From positions 124,001 through 188,000 of the forward strand of contig JAUVWL010000001.1 in assembly GCA_030604135.1 (NCBI GenBank): a stretch of 64,000 nt of DNA, written 5' to 3'. The position numbers and the translations under genes were made by a program. The notes below the pieces were generated by a model, which saw nothing but the letters and a program-made list of their open reading frames with translations, was not told the origin of the DNA and made no database searches. Within the stretch, counting starts at the first letter, position 1, and every line of letters starts with the position of its first letter. The stretch comes from Burkholderiales bacterium (GTDB lineage Bacteria; Pseudomonadota; Gammaproteobacteria; Burkholderiales; Burkholderiaceae_C). This document shows positions 1 to 10,915 of the stretch, piece after piece.

Positions 1-1
1 C

Positions 2-1135
2 GAGCTGCGTGCGCACACCGCCGATCCGGCTCGAATCGGTGAACCTTTTCTGGGCCGTTACCTGGTATGGGAAAGCTCCGGCACCAGTGGTTCGCCCGGG
101 TTGTTCCTCCAGGACGCGCGCTGCATGGCGGTCTACGATGCCCTGGAGTCTCAGCGACTGGACCGCCTGCAAGCGATGCGGCGATGGCTGGATCCTTTGT
201 GCCTGTCCGAGCGCATCGCCTTTGTGGGCGCCACGGGTGGGCACTTTGCCAGCTATGTGAGTGTGGAGCGCCTGCGTCGGCTGCAGCCCTGGCTGGCACA
301 GTCGGTGCGAAGCTTTTCCATCCTTCAGCCACTGGACGAACTGGTCGATCAGCTCAATGCGTTCGCACCCACCGTGCTGGCGTCCTATCCCACCGCAGCG
401 GACCTGCTCGGGCAAGTATCGAGGGAAGGGCGCCTGCACCTGCCCGTTCGCGAGATATGGACCGGTGGCGAGACCCTGTCTGCGGCTGTGCGCCTTCGCC
501 TTCAGTCGAACTTTTCCGGCTGCCGTGTGCGCAACAGCTACGGCGCCTCCGAGTTCCTGGCCATGGCCTGGGAATGTGGGCATGGGCACCTTCATCTCAA
601 CAGCGACTGGGTGCTGCTGGAGCCGGTGGACGAGCACCACCGACCGGTACCGCCTGGCCATGCCTCTGCGACGGTGTTGCTCACCCATCTGGCCAACACC
701 GTACAACCGCTCATCCGCTATGACCTCGGTGATCACCTGCGCGTCCTGCAAGAGCCCTGCGCCTGCGGGTCACCTTTGCCGGTGGTCGAAGTGCAGGGGC
801 GTCGCGATGACACGCTCTGGCTGGCGGGGCAGCATGGGCATCCGGTGGCCCTGCTGCCTCTGGCAGTTTCCACCGTGCTCGAGGAGACAGCTGGCCTGTT
901 CGATTTCCAGGTCTGCCAGAAAGACGCTCGTACCTTGTTGCTGCGCCTGCCTCAGCAGGGAGGCGACGGCGCGGAGGCCCTCGCCCGAGGACGCAAGGCT
1001 TTGCAGGCCTACGCGCGTTTGCAGGGCGCGCAAGCCATCAAGGTGCAAGGTGAACTGGGTTGCGAGGTGCCCAGAGGACGCAGTGGAAAGTCTTGCAGGA
1101 TCCTGCCAGGCCCGCACGGGAAGCGGACCGCCTGA
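2..1135 (+). CDS. PaaK/F390-synthetase-like adenylate-forming enzyme, 5' truncated by window edge
   Basis: This is the C-terminal part of an AMP-binding ligase of the phenylacetate-CoA ligase / coenzyme F390 synthetase type. The track starts it at an internal TTG (101), but the frame is open to base 2. The upstream codons encode the adenylation P-loop (SSGTSGSPG), so the gene clearly begins outside the window. Further family signs are a GGETLS segment, NSYGASEF (the A5-like motif) and YDLGDH near the adenylate-binding region. The substrate cannot be told from this fragment. The stop lies 13 bases before the convergent end of moeA. Seen: motifs and open frame. Known: such proteins activate carboxylates as acyl-AMP. 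Substrate and cofactor are unknown. Confidence 0.85.
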   Translation, partial: ELRAHTADPARIGEPFLGRYLVWESSGTSGSPGLFLQDARCMAVYDALESQRLDRLQAMRRWLDPLCLSERIAFVGATGGHFASYVSVERLRRLQPWLAQSVRSFSILQPLDELVDQLNAFAPTVLASYPTAADLLGQVSREGRLHLPVREIWTGGETLSAAVRLRLQSNFSGCRVRNSYGASEFLAMAWECGHGHLHLNSDWVLLEPVDEHHRPVPPGHASATVLLTHLANTVQPLIRYDLGDHLRVLQEPCACGSPLPVVEVQGRRDDTLWLAGQHGHPVALLPLAVSTVLEETAGLFDFQVCQKDARTLLLRLPQQGGDGAEALARGRKALQAYARLQGAQAIKVQGELGCEVPRGRSGKSCRILPGPHGKRTA

Positions 1136-1147
1136 CACCAACTGCTG

Positions 1148-2431
1148 TCAGATCACTCCGTCGAACATCATCACATCCACTTCGTCGCCCGGGGCCACGT
1201 TGCCCTGGCCGTGGTGCAGCACGATCAGGCCGTTGGCCTCGACCATGGAGCGCAGCACACCCGAACCCTGGTTGCCGGTGGTGCGCACCTTCAGTGACCC
1301 GTCGGCTTCGGTCGTGACGATGCCACGCTGGTATTCGGTGCGACCGGGCTTCTTGCGCAAGGCTTCGGCACTGCGCGCCTTGAGCAGGACCGGCGGTGCC
1401 GCACGGGCGCCCATCATGCGTTGCAGCGCCGGGCGCACAAAGGCAAGAAAGGTCACCATCACCGCCACCGGATTGCCGGGCAAGCCGAACAGGACCGAAG
1501 ACTTGCCGTGGGGGTGAACAGCGATCCGGCCAACCGCCATCGGGCGCCCAGGGCGCATGGCGATGCGCCAGAAGACGACGTCACCCAGCTGCTTCATCAT
1601 GGCCTTGGTGTGGTCGGCTTCACCCATGCTGACACCGCCGCTGGTGATGATGGCATCGGCCTGTTCGGCTGCCTGGCGGAAGGTGGCTTCGAGTGCCTCC
1701 GGTTCGTCACGGACCACCCCCATGTCCAGCACCTCGACGCCCAGGCGGGTCAACAGACCGAACACGGTGTAGCGGTTGCTGTCGTAAACAGCGCCTTCGC
1801 GCGGCGTTTCGCCCAGGCTCAGGATTTCGTCGCCGGTCGAAAAGTAGGCGACCTTCAGCCGGCGGTACACCTTCAGCTCGGGCAGTCCCAGGCTGGCCAC
1901 AAGGCCTAGGGCAGCCGGCCCCAGCGTTGTGCCACGCGCGAGAGCAGGGCGCCCGGCCATGAGGTCCTCGCCCAGCAGGCGCCGGTTGTCGCCCGCCTGC
2001 AGCACGTCGGGCGGAATGACAATGGCATCGCCGTCGGTCTTGACGAACTCCAGTGGCACCACGGTGTCCAGTCCGGCGGGCATGATGGCGCCGGTCATGA
2101 TCTTGAGGCACTCACCTTGCCCGACGTCGCCTGCCCAGGCTTTGCCGGCCATGGCCGTGCCTTTCACCTTCAGCTTCAGAGCTTCACCACGAACGAGCTG
2201 GCCCCCGTCAAACGCGAATCCGTCCATGGCCGAGTTGTCGTGTGGTGGCACGCTGATGGGCGAGACCACATCTTCTGACAGCACGCGCCCAAGTGAGTTG
2301 AACACAGGCACGGATTCCACCTCGGTGACAGGTTCGACCAGGCGGGCCAGAAACTCGTTGACCTGGGCTGCGCTCAGGGCCTGCGGGTCATAGCCTTGCA
2401 GCTCGGCCGTGATCTGCTCGATGGTTTTCAT
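1148..2431 (-). CDS. moeA: Molybdopterin molybdenumtransferase MoeA
   Basis: MoeA inserts molybdate into adenylylated molybdopterin in the last step of molybdenum cofactor synthesis. The 427-residue protein has the normal length of the family. It shows the N-terminal MoeA signature (PPHDNSAMDGFAF) and the MoCF-binding core with SSGGVSMGE-type glycine-rich motif (TSGGVSMGEADH), followed by a PGRPMAVG segment and the C-terminal beta-barrel domain. It is the last gene of a minus-strand run moaA-mobA-moeA with gaps of 4 and 15 bases, so the three are probably one transcript. The pathway could serve Mo or W enzymes, which fits the tungstate-type transporter at 40 kb. Confidence 0.96.
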   Translation of the reverse strand: MKTIEQITAELQGYDPQALSAAQVNEFLARLVEPVTEVESVPVFNSLGRVLSEDVVSPISVPPHDNSAMDGFAFDGGQLVRGEALKLKVKGTAMAGKAWAGDVGQGECLKIMTGAIMPAGLDTVVPLEFVKTDGDAIVIPPDVLQAGDNRRLLGEDLMAGRPALARGTTLGPAALGLVASLGLPELKVYRRLKVAYFSTGDEILSLGETPREGAVYDSNRYTVFGLLTRLGVEVLDMGVVRDEPEALEATFRQAAEQADAIITSGGVSMGEADHTKAMMKQLGDVVFWRIAMRPGRPMAVGRIAVHPHGKSSVLFGLPGNPVAVMVTFLAFVRPALQRMMGARAAPPVLLKARSAEALRKKPGRTEYQRGIVTTEADGSLKVRTTGNQGSGVLRSMVEANGLIVLHHGQGNVAPGDEVDVMMFDGVI

Positions 2432-2446
2432 GCGATCGGTGTCGGT

Positions 2447-3073
2447 TCAGCGGTCTTCCAGCGCGTGCAGTTCGGCCAGAGTGTTGGCGTTGTAGAAGGC
2501 CTGCGGGTGGTCATCGGCGTGGTCGAAAGGAACGATGACCGTGCGGTGCTGGGCGGTCCAGCGGTCGATCTTGCGGCCACCCCCTTGGGTGAAGGCAGCC
2601 AGGCTTTCCAGCAACTGAACCCCCAGCAGGCAGAACACCGGCTGTGGCCTGAGCTGACCATCTTCTTCACGGGCGGCGGCCATCGCGATCTCGGTGGAAG
2701 GGTCGTCGAAGGCCGCCGCCATGCGCTGGGCCAGATCCAGTGGGAACAGGGGGGTGTCACAGGGGACGGTCAACAGGTAGGGCGTTTCGCAACGCTCCAG
2801 ACCCGTCAGAAAGCCAGCCAGAGGGCCGGCATAGTCGTCCAGGGAGTCAGGCCACACGGGCACACCAAAGGCCTCGTAGGCGGCCAGATTGCGATTGGCG
2901 TTGACCATGAGGTCGCCAATGAATCGACCTTGCTGCATCTGCAGTCGCAACACCGTGTGAAGTGCCAGCGGCGTGCCGTTGAACTTCTGCAACCCCTTGT
3001 CGACGCCGCCCATGCGCGAGCCCCGGCCGCCGGCCAGCACCAGCGCGGTGATGTCATTTGCCTGGATGGCCAT
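2447..3073 (-). CDS. mobA: Molybdenum cofactor guanylyltransferase MobA
   Basis: MobA adds GMP from GTP to Mo-molybdopterin to form the guanine dinucleotide cofactor used by DMSO-reductase-family enzymes. The 208-residue protein opens with the nucleotidyltransferase loop [16 protein letters not shown]. It then has the DDYAGPLAG segment and the metal-binding VPCDTP motif, all typical of MobA. The ATG lies 4 bases after the moaA stop and the gene ends 15 bases before moeA, so it sits mid-operon. Its presence suggests that bis-MGD enzymes exist elsewhere in the genome; none is in this window. Confidence 0.95.
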   Translation of the reverse strand: MAIQANDITALVLAGGRGSRMGGVDKGLQKFNGTPLALHTVLRLQMQQGRFIGDLMVNANRNLAAYEAFGVPVWPDSLDDYAGPLAGFLTGLERCETPYLLTVPCDTPLFPLDLAQRMAAAFDDPSTEIAMAAAREEDGQLRPQPVFCLLGVQLLESLAAFTQGGGRKIDRWTAQHRTVIVPFDHADDHPQAFYNANTLAELHALEDR

Positions 3074-3077
3074 CCGT

Positions 3078-4193
3078 TCACCCTCCGATGTAGCTCATTT
3101 CCACGCGCCTGGTGCCCTGCGTGGCATCGGGCGGCAGGCTGGCCCTGAGCTCGGAGTAGCGGTCGTCGCGCCCCTGCCAGATGGCCCCGATGGCGCTGGT
3201 GATGTCTTCATCGCTTGCCCCGCCGCGCACCAGGGCCCGCAGGTCATGCCCCTGACTGGCGAACAGGCAGAGGTACAGCTTGCCTTCGGTGGAGAGTCGG
3301 GCTCGGTTGCAGTCGCGACAGAAAGCCTGGGTGACACTGCTGATGACACCGATCTCGCCGGTGCCATCCGCATAGCCCCAGCGCTCGGCGGTCTCGCCGG
3401 GAGCGGATGGGTCCAGTTGCACCAGCGGCAAGGCGCTGTGAATCAGCTTGACGACCTCGGCACTGGGCATCACCTCGTCCATGCGCCAGCCGTTGGTGGC
3501 ACCCACATCCATGTACTCGATGAAGCGCAGCACAACGCCGGTACCCTTGAAGTGGCGCGCCATGGGGATGATCTCGTGCTCGTTGGTGCCGCGCTTGACC
3601 ACCATGTTCACCTTGATCGGGCCCAGACCGGCTTCGCGGGCTGCCTCAATGCCTTCGAGCACATCGGCGACCGGAAAATCCACGTCGTTCATGCGCCGGA
3701 ACACGGCATCGTCGAGCCCGTCGAGACTGACGGTCACCCGGTCGAGTCCGGCGGCCTTGAGCGCTTTGGCTTTGCGCGCCAGCAAGGATCCGTTGGTGGT
3801 GAGCGTCAGGTCCAGCGGTTCGCCATCGACGGTTCTCAGTCCCGACAACTGGTCGATCAGGATCTCGATGTTCTTGCGCAACAGTGGCTCCCCTCCGGTC
3901 AGGCGGATCTTGCGCACGCCATGGGCAGCGAACAGCCTGGCCACCCGGGTGATTTCTTCGAAGGTCAGCAGCGCGCTGTGTGGCAGGTAGGGGTAGTCCT
4001 TGTCGAAGACATCCTTGGGCATGCAGTAGCTGCAGCGGAAGTTGCAGCGGTCGGTGACACTGATGCGCAGATCGCGCAAAGGACGGCCCAGGGCGTCCCC
4101 CAGCAAACCGGTGGCCGGAATCGGCTGGGCCGGCACCCGTGCAGGCAGCGAGGTGATGCGCTGGTCGACCAGAGGAATGACGCGTTCGGACAT
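3078..4193 (-). CDS. moaA: GTP 3',8-cyclase MoaA (radical SAM)
   Basis: MoaA is a radical SAM enzyme that starts molybdopterin synthesis by cyclising GTP. The ORF track extends this frame to 4808, but the true start is the ATG at 4193, giving 371 residues. Evidence is the N-terminal cluster motif CNFRCSYC (C50, C54, C57), the LTGGEPLLR segment, the second iron-sulfur motif near the C-terminus ([10 protein letters not shown]...C) and the terminal Gly-Gly (SYIGG) needed in this family. The extension upstream overlaps the neighbouring hydrolase and carries no family signal. It is the first gene of moaA-mobA-moeA. Confidence 0.96.
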   Translation of the reverse strand: MSERVIPLVDQRITSLPARVPAQPIPATGLLGDALGRPLRDLRISVTDRCNFRCSYCMPKDVFDKDYPYLPHSALLTFEEITRVARLFAAHGVRKIRLTGGEPLLRKNIEILIDQLSGLRTVDGEPLDLTLTTNGSLLARKAKALKAAGLDRVTVSLDGLDDAVFRRMNDVDFPVADVLEGIEAAREAGLGPIKVNMVVKRGTNEHEIIPMARHFKGTGVVLRFIEYMDVGATNGWRMDEVMPSAEVVKLIHSALPLVQLDPSAPGETAERWGYADGTGEIGVISSVTQAFCRDCNRARLSTEGKLYLCLFASQGHDLRALVRGGASDEDITSAIGAIWQGRDDRYSELRASLPPDATQGTRRVEMSYIGG

Positions 4194-4279
4194 GGTGGCA
4201 TTATGGTCGAGAGCGCCCGACCCAATGTCGATCAGGCCCAATGGGCTCGGGGATACGGCAGCACGCCGTACCCGCCTTC

Positions 4280-5101
4280 TCAAGCCGAGCCGACCTGGGT
4301 GTACAGCCCGGCGTTGTCGCGCAGCCAGTCGGCTGAGCGAGGACTCTCCTGTTGTGAGGGGTGGAAGTCGTGTCGGAAGTAGGCCTTCCAGGGTTGCCAG
4401 CTGCAGCGCAACAGGCCGTCTCGACCGAGCAGGTGCTTCCAGCCGCTGCGCCAGGTTGACCAGCGCCACAGGGTGCCGTCGCGTCGCAAGTTGTCGGCCG
4501 TCTGCCTCAGTGTGTCGGTCAGGAAGATCAGGGTGACGCGGCGCATCCACTTCACCCGCCACACATGGCTGCCACCGAGCGCCTGGTAGAGATCGAAAGC
4601 GGTGCACTTGTGTTCGGCCTCTTCGGCACTGTGCCATAGCCACAGTGAGCGCAGGCGACGTTCCGCTCCGTCCAGCACCTGCGGGTGCGACAGCAGCCAC
4701 TCGGCAAACAGGGCGGTGAAGTGCTCGTTGGCTGCGGTCACACCCAGGCCATGACGGGGATCTGCCCCTTCGAGCAGCTGCAGGCGTGCCCTGGCACGCG
4801 GCTCCCACGCATTCACCAGTCCGTGTTTCTCGATCTGGGCGTTGAACAGAGCATGGATGCGCCGGTGGGTCGCTTCCTGGCCAATGAAGCCCTGGACTTC
4901 CGTGCGGAAGGCTTCCTGTTGTTCTGACGGCAGCGCCTTGAGGCCGGCGCGCACCGAATCGATGAAGAACTGCTCCCCCAGCGGAAAGCTCATGGACAGG
5001 GCATTGAACCAGGCGGTCAGGAAAGCGTCACCGCCACACCAGTGACGTTGAACGGGTTGCTCCAGGTCGATGAGAAGGCGGCGGACAACAAGCTCGGTCA
5101 T
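4280..5101 (-). CDS. Predicted metal-dependent hydrolase (PF10118-like)
   Basis: The protein has 273 residues and resembles the family annotated as predicted metal-dependent hydrolase (PF10118). It shows helical, ferritin-like sequence with paired acidic/His motifs that could bind two metals: [12 protein letters not shown] near residues 72-83 and HSAEEAEHK near 155-163. No hydrolytic activity can be proved from sequence, and a di-iron oxidase-like role is equally possible from the E/ExxH pattern. It is transcribed divergently from a TetR regulator 103 bases away, with a perfect 6-6-6 palindrome between them. It is therefore probably the regulator's target. The gap to moaA (86 bases) suggests a separate unit. 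Confidence 0.8.
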   Translation of the reverse strand: MTELVVRRLLIDLEQPVQRHWCGGDAFLTAWFNALSMSFPLGEQFFIDSVRAGLKALPSEQQEAFRTEVQGFIGQEATHRRIHALFNAQIEKHGLVNAWEPRARARLQLLEGADPRHGLGVTAANEHFTALFAEWLLSHPQVLDGAERRLRSLWLWHSAEEAEHKCTAFDLYQALGGSHVWRVKWMRRVTLIFLTDTLRQTADNLRRDGTLWRWSTWRSGWKHLLGRDGLLRCSWQPWKAYFRHDFHPSQQESPRSADWLRDNAGLYTQVGSA

Positions 5102-5121
5102 GTCTTTGTGGGTGTTTGTCT

Positions 5122-5139
5122 TGGTACGGTCTGGTACCA
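5122..5139. promoter_or_regulatory. Palindromic candidate TetR operator
   Basis: The intergenic sequence contains a perfect inverted repeat, TGGTAC-ggtctg-GTACCA, between the divergent hydrolase (start 5101) and TetR gene (start 5205). Its size and position fit a TetR-family dimer site controlling both promoters. The assignment to this TetR is inferred from location alone. Confidence 0.55.
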
Positions 5140-5204
5140 GTGCCCATGATGCACCTGCGGCAGGGTGATGTCAACCGGGGATGCTCAGGCACTAAGATGA
5201 GCGG

Positions 5205-5828
5205 ATGCAATCCGTGGCAACCGCATCTGCACCCGACGCTCACACGCCGACCCATCGCAGTCGCCTGCTGTCGGCCATGGCCCAGGCGCTGACCGAACAG
5301 GGTTACCCGGCCATCACCATCGCGGACGTGGTTCGCCTGGCCGGTGTATCGCGCCGCACTTTCTACGAGCATTTCGAAGGGAAACAGGCTTGCTTTGAAG
5401 CCCTCTATCGAGCTGCCAGTGCCTCGGCCTTGCGCACCTTGCAGGAGGCCATCGATCCGGCGCAGCCGTGGCACACGCAACTTGAGCGTGCCTTGGGTAG
5501 CTACCTGGGCCACCTGGCAGCGGGTCCGGCGTTGTTGCGAAGCCTGTTCGTGGACATTCACCACCTGGGAGGCGACGGTGCAGCGCTGCGTCGCGAGACC
5601 ATGAGCCATCTGGCCGAATTCATGTGCAAAACCATCAACGGCCCGGGGGGTATTTCGCCTGCCGCGAGGCGGCCACTGACGGCGGAATTGTCCATGGCCG
5701 CGGTCGGTGCCATCAATGAGCTCGTGCTTGTGGCCATCGAAAGAGGCGAGGCCGAGCGGTTGGCGTCTCTGACCCCGGTGGCGGTGCAGATCGTCCGGGC
5801 GCTGGCGGATGGAGCTGCCAAGACCTGA
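5205..5828 (+). CDS. TetR/AcrR family transcriptional regulator
   Basis: The 207-residue protein has an N-terminal TetR helix-turn-helix at about residues 20-65 (ITIADVVRLAGVSRRTFYEHFEGKQACFEALY). A variable helical ligand-binding domain follows. It is divergent from the PF10118-like hydrolase and a perfect palindrome lies between them, so it likely represses that gene and itself. The ligand is unknown. It ends a few bases before the hairpin that terminates hppA from the other side. Confidence 0.92.
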   Translation: MQSVATASAPDAHTPTHRSRLLSAMAQALTEQGYPAITIADVVRLAGVSRRTFYEHFEGKQACFEALYRAASASALRTLQEAIDPAQPWHTQLERALGSYLGHLAAGPALLRSLFVDIHHLGGDGAALRRETMSHLAEFMCKTINGPGGISPAARRPLTAELSMAAVGAINELVLVAIERGEAERLASLTPVAVQIVRALADGAAKT

Positions 5829-5852
5829 AAAAGGGCCCGCTGTTGCGGGCCC
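5828..5852 (-). terminator. Intrinsic terminator of hppA
   Basis: The sequence contains GGGCCCGC-tgtt-GCGGGCCC, an 8-bp GC stem with a 4-base loop. On the minus strand it is followed by five T residues. It lies 27 bases past the hppA stop and just after the convergent TetR stop. Confidence 0.85.
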
Positions 5853-5878
5853 ATGTCATGGATGCCGGTGGGTTCCGG

Positions 5879-7939
<2,061 letters not shown>

Positions 7940-8247
7940 GTGCTTCTCCTGCTCGTTGCATCTTCGACTTGGAGGGGGCAACGCTGTGAGGATCACCCCC
8001 GCTGCGTTGCTTCCTCGCGTCCGACGCGGCGCACAGGGCGCAGGGCAGGGCGATTGGCCAACAGCGGCAATGTAGCGGGAAACACTGTGCCTGTGGCATG
8101 ACCTGGATCAGGAAGTAAGCCAGGAATCAGTAAAATCAGGGTTAATCCTGACCGCAAGCGCGGGTGTCCAAGTGGCCCCTGTCCGGTCGGTGACAGTTCC
8201 TGTTGCGGTCCGATCGCGATCCCTTTTCTTCAACCTCCAGCAATCCC
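7940..8247. promoter_or_regulatory. hppA/ppa divergent promoter region with inverted repeat
   Basis: This 308-base gap separates the divergent starts of hppA and ppa. It contains a perfect inverted repeat, TCAGG-gttaat-CCTGA, at 8136-8151, beside an AT-rich TAAAAT segment on the ppa side. The palindrome could be an operator, but no regulator can be named. A short GCGCGGGTGTCCA stretch near 8160 resembles the repeat half seen at 27.3 kb. No open reading frame here looks real. Confidence 0.4.
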
Positions 8248-8787
8248 ATGTCCCTCGACAACGTCACCCCCGGCAGCAAGGTCCCTGAAGCGTTCAACGT
8301 CATCATCGAGATCCCCATGAACGGCGATCCGATCAAATACGAGGTGGACAAGGAAACCGGCGCGATCTTCGTCGACCGCTTCATGAACACGGCCATGCAC
8401 TATCCGACCAACTACGGTTACGTGCCCAAGACCATCGCCGGTGACGGCGACCCGGTGGACGTGCTGGTGGTCACCCCCGTACCCCTGATGCCTGGAGTGG
8501 TGGTGCCTTGCCGCGCCATCGGCATCCTGAAGATGACCGACGAGGCCGGTGAAGACGGCAAGGTGCTGGCTGTGCCCACCACCAAGCTGCTGTCGCTGTA
8601 CAGCCGCTGGAACAAGCCCGAAGACCTCAATCCGATGCGCCTGAAGGCCATCGAGCATTTCTTCGAGCACTACAAAGACCTCGAAGAAGGCAAGTGGGTC
8701 AAGGTGTCGGGCTGGGACGGCCCTGAAGCCGCGCACAAGGAAATCATGGACGGCATCGCTGCCTACGAGAAGTCGCTGGCAGGCTGA
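8248..8787 (+). CDS. ppa: Inorganic pyrophosphatase (soluble, family I)
   Basis: This cytosolic enzyme hydrolyses pyrophosphate to phosphate. From the ATG at 8248 it has 179 residues, the usual bacterial family I length; the track's start at 8203 has no support. The signature [10 protein letters not shown] contains the metal-binding acidic residues, and NYGYVPKT and [12 protein letters not shown] are also typical. It is followed by a good bidirectional terminator. Its position opposite hppA puts both pyrophosphate-consuming enzymes under one intergenic region. Confidence 0.97.
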   Translation: MSLDNVTPGSKVPEAFNVIIEIPMNGDPIKYEVDKETGAIFVDRFMNTAMHYPTNYGYVPKTIAGDGDPVDVLVVTPVPLMPGVVVPCRAIGILKMTDEAGEDGKVLAVPTTKLLSLYSRWNKPEDLNPMRLKAIEHFFEHYKDLEEGKWVKVSGWDGPEAAHKEIMDGIAAYEKSLAG

Positions 8788-8837
8788 TCGCACACCTTTC
8801 GTGGCCGGTGTCCTGATCTGGGCGCGCGGGACGCAGA

Positions 8838-8872
8838 ACAAAAGCCACCTTGTGAACAGGGTGGCTTTTTGC
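8838..8872. terminator. Bidirectional intrinsic terminator between ppa and bactofilin operon
   Basis: AAAGCCACC and GGTGGCTTT form a 9-bp stem around a 10-base loop. It is flanked by A residues on the left and T residues on the right, so it can end transcripts from ppa (plus) and from the bactofilin operon (minus). Confidence 0.85.
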
Positions 8873-8882
8873 TGTCAGCCTT

Positions 8883-9290
8883 TCAGTAGCTGGGCTCTGC
8901 GTCGATGTCGCCGCGGTACTCGATCTTGCCGCGCACGCGGGCGCGAGGGTGCATGTCGATCAGTTCGTCATAGCTGGCGTCACCGATCAGTGTCGCCGAG
9001 CCCGTGATTTCCAGTGCCTTGCGGGCAATCACGGTGCCGATCACCTTGCCTTCAATGAAGACGTAGTCGGCCTCCATGCGGGTGTTTTCGATCACGCCGC
9101 TGGCGCCCACGTGCAGTGTTCCACCTGTTTCAAAGGTGACATTGCCTTTGAGGTGGCCGTCCACCTTGATGCCCTGATCGCGGGTCGTGTGGAAGTTGCC
9201 GTCGAAGACGGCTCCCTCGGCGATCAGACTGGTGATGGCGCTGAGCCGATCGGCCGGGACAAGGCGGGTGGAGGCGGGGTTCTGACTCAT
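8883..9290 (-). CDS. Bactofilin family polymer-forming protein (third of cluster)
   Basis: The 135-residue protein belongs to the bactofilin family (PF04519). These are small cytoskeletal proteins that form nucleotide-free filaments through a right-handed beta-helix. The core at about residues 22-115 has the repeated short-strand pattern (SLIAEGAVFDGNF, GIKVDGHLKGNV, VFIEGKVIGTVIARKALEI) with disordered tails. It is the last gene of a five-gene minus-strand operon. Spacing to the upstream membrane protein is 3 bases. Its role is probably local envelope or cell-shape scaffolding; no partner enzyme is encoded here. Confidence 0.9.
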   Translation of the reverse strand: MSQNPASTRLVPADRLSAITSLIAEGAVFDGNFHTTRDQGIKVDGHLKGNVTFETGGTLHVGASGVIENTRMEADYVFIEGKVIGTVIARKALEITGSATLIGDASYDELIDMHPRARVRGKIEYRGDIDAEPSY

Positions 9291-9293
9291 GGT

Positions 9294-9842
9294 TCAGGGC
9301 TCCTTGCTGTGTAACCAGTTTTCGGAAATGAGATGGGGTGCAATCGGTGTGGCCGTCCACACGTGCGGGGCAGGCTTTCCCGTGGAAACGGCTTGGGGCT
9401 GTGGCTGCAGGCTGGCAGAAAGCCGCAGCCGAATGCCTTCCCGGTCCGGGATGGGCAAGCCCTCGTAGGTTGTGGCAGGTATCAAAGTGGAGGCGGGCAG
9501 GGCCACCGGGTCCGATGGTGGGACCTGATATCCCATTGCCGGCATGGGGTCCTGCCTGGGCGTGGTGTCGATGAAAGAGGCGTCGGCCTCCCTGGGAGCC
9601 AAAGCCGCCGGGTCGCGCAACAGCCAAAGCGCCAGCAATGCCAGCAGCCCCATGCAGGCCACCAGGTACCATCGGTAGCGCTGGACATACCAAAGCGCCC
9701 ATCGCCACGCCAGGCGGCGTTGTGCCACCCGCCGGTCGCGCTGCCAGCTCGCCAAAAGCGCCGCGCGCCGCACAGCTTCGGCATCGGGTACCGGTAACGG
9801 TGAAGTCGGGGGCTGCGTTCGTTGTGAGCGTCGCCACGGCAT
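9294..9842 (-). CDS. Single-span membrane protein of the bactofilin operon
   Basis: I do not recognise a domain in this 182-residue protein. It has a basic cytoplasmic N-terminus rich in Arg (about residues 1-57), one strong membrane span near residues 59-76 (LVACMGLLALLALWLL), and a Pro-rich presumably periplasmic tail. The basic N-terminus next to bactofilin genes suggests an anchor that ties filaments to the inner membrane, which is inference from layout. It lies between two bactofilin genes with gaps of 21 and 3 bases. Confidence 0.75.
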   Translation of the reverse strand: MPWRRSQRTQPPTSPLPVPDAEAVRRAALLASWQRDRRVAQRRLAWRWALWYVQRYRWYLVACMGLLALLALWLLRDPAALAPREADASFIDTTPRQDPMPAMGYQVPPSDPVALPASTLIPATTYEGLPIPDREGIRLRLSASLQPQPQAVSTGKPAPHVWTATPIAPHLISENWLHSKEP

Positions 9843-9863
9843 GATGGCCTGTCAGGCGTTCGT

Positions 9864-10397
9864 TTACTTCGAGGGTGCCACGCGTTCCAGGGTGGCGTTG
9901 AGATCCGCCCCGTTGACCTGGATGCGTCCGTAGCGGACCAGTCCATGCACACTGGCGGTGTCGTGCAATGAGACTTCGCCCTGACCCGAATCGAGCATGC
10001 CATCGGTGTGGCCCATGACGGAGATCTTGTGGGCCGTGATGTCGCCCTTGACGCGTCCTGTTTCGGTGACGACCACCGAGACTTGAACACCACCGGCCTG
10101 AGACAGGTTGCCATCAACCTGACCGGACACGCTGAACGGCCCGCGCAGGATGGCGTTGCCAACGAAGTGCATGCCTTCGGCCAGCATGCTGCGGGCGTGG
10201 GCCGCTTCGGTGGCGTCGATGGTCTCTCCCGTCGGCAAAGGTGTGGCCAACGTCGGCAGGTTCTGAACCTGGGCCGGCGGCATCGCATTGCCCACTGGGA
10301 TCTCGATGGACTGTGGCATTGCCTGGCCGTCGTCAAACGATCCGGTGTCCTGGCCGGTTTGCGGGTCCTGTCCCTCTTCGGGCAATGGTTCAGTCAT
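9864..10397 (-). CDS. Bactofilin family protein (second of cluster)
   Basis: The ATG at 10397 has a good AAGGAG site and gives 177 residues; the longer track ORF reads through the preceding gene region. A disordered, acidic N-terminal stretch of about 65 residues precedes a bactofilin-type beta-helix core (GNAILRGPFSVSGQVDGNL, VVVTETGRVKGDITAHKISVMGHTDG). It probably polymerises with or beside the other two bactofilins. The core is shorter and more divergent than that of the 8.9-kb copy, so specialisation is likely. Confidence 0.85.
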   Translation of the reverse strand: MTEPLPEEGQDPQTGQDTGSFDDGQAMPQSIEIPVGNAMPPAQVQNLPTLATPLPTGETIDATEAAHARSMLAEGMHFVGNAILRGPFSVSGQVDGNLSQAGGVQVSVVVTETGRVKGDITAHKISVMGHTDGMLDSGQGEVSLHDTASVHGLVRYGRIQVNGADLNATLERVAPSK

Positions 10398-10456
10398 GTC
10401 GTGTGCTCCTTGGTCCTGTGGATTCGGTCGATCGGGACGGAAGTGTCTTCGTGCTT

Positions 10457-10915
10457 TCAATTGGCGCTCCCTTTGGCTGGTGATGGACGGCCAGACTGCA
10501 GCTGCTGCAACACAGGGAGGTTGTCTCCCCGCTTGAGCGTCCGGAAAGGACCCTGCAGATCGGCTCCATCGTACAGCTGCAGACGACGCGCCATCAATGT
10601 GCCTGTGGAGATGCCGGTGTGAGCCACGTAGGCCATTCCCTGGCATTCAAGAATGGTGTCTTCCTGACCACCGCCAGCTGCGCCCAGGCGCCCGAACAGG
10701 TAGAGGTCGCCGGAAACGCTGACGCGGCCGCGTACCACGCCACCGGACCAGATCACCAGCCTTCCCTCAATCTGCACGTCGCCTTCCAGCTCGCCTTGCA
10801 CCAGGAGTCCACCCTCGAAGCGAAGCTGGCCCTTGAGCCAGCAGCCGCGTGCCACCCGATTGACCAGGTTCATGGCAACCGGGTCCAGGGTCAGCGTGTC
10901 TTTGTTGGTTTTCAT
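10457..10915 (-). CDS. Bactofilin family protein (first of cluster)
   Basis: From the ATG at 10915 the protein has 152 residues. A beta-helix-like repeat core is visible (CWLKGQLRFEGGLLVQGELEGDVQIEGRLVIWSGGVVRGRVSVSGDLYLFGRLG), typical of bactofilins. Its start overlaps the stop of the upstream 105-residue membrane protein by 4 bases (ATGA), indicating translational coupling. A bactofilin assignment is well supported by the pattern, while the cellular role is unknown. Confidence 0.85.
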   Translation of the reverse strand: MKTNKDTLTLDPVAMNLVNRVARGCWLKGQLRFEGGLLVQGELEGDVQIEGRLVIWSGGVVRGRVSVSGDLYLFGRLGAAGGGQEDTILECQGMAYVAHTGISTGTLMARRLQLYDGADLQGPFRTLKRGDNLPVLQQLQSGRPSPAKGSAN

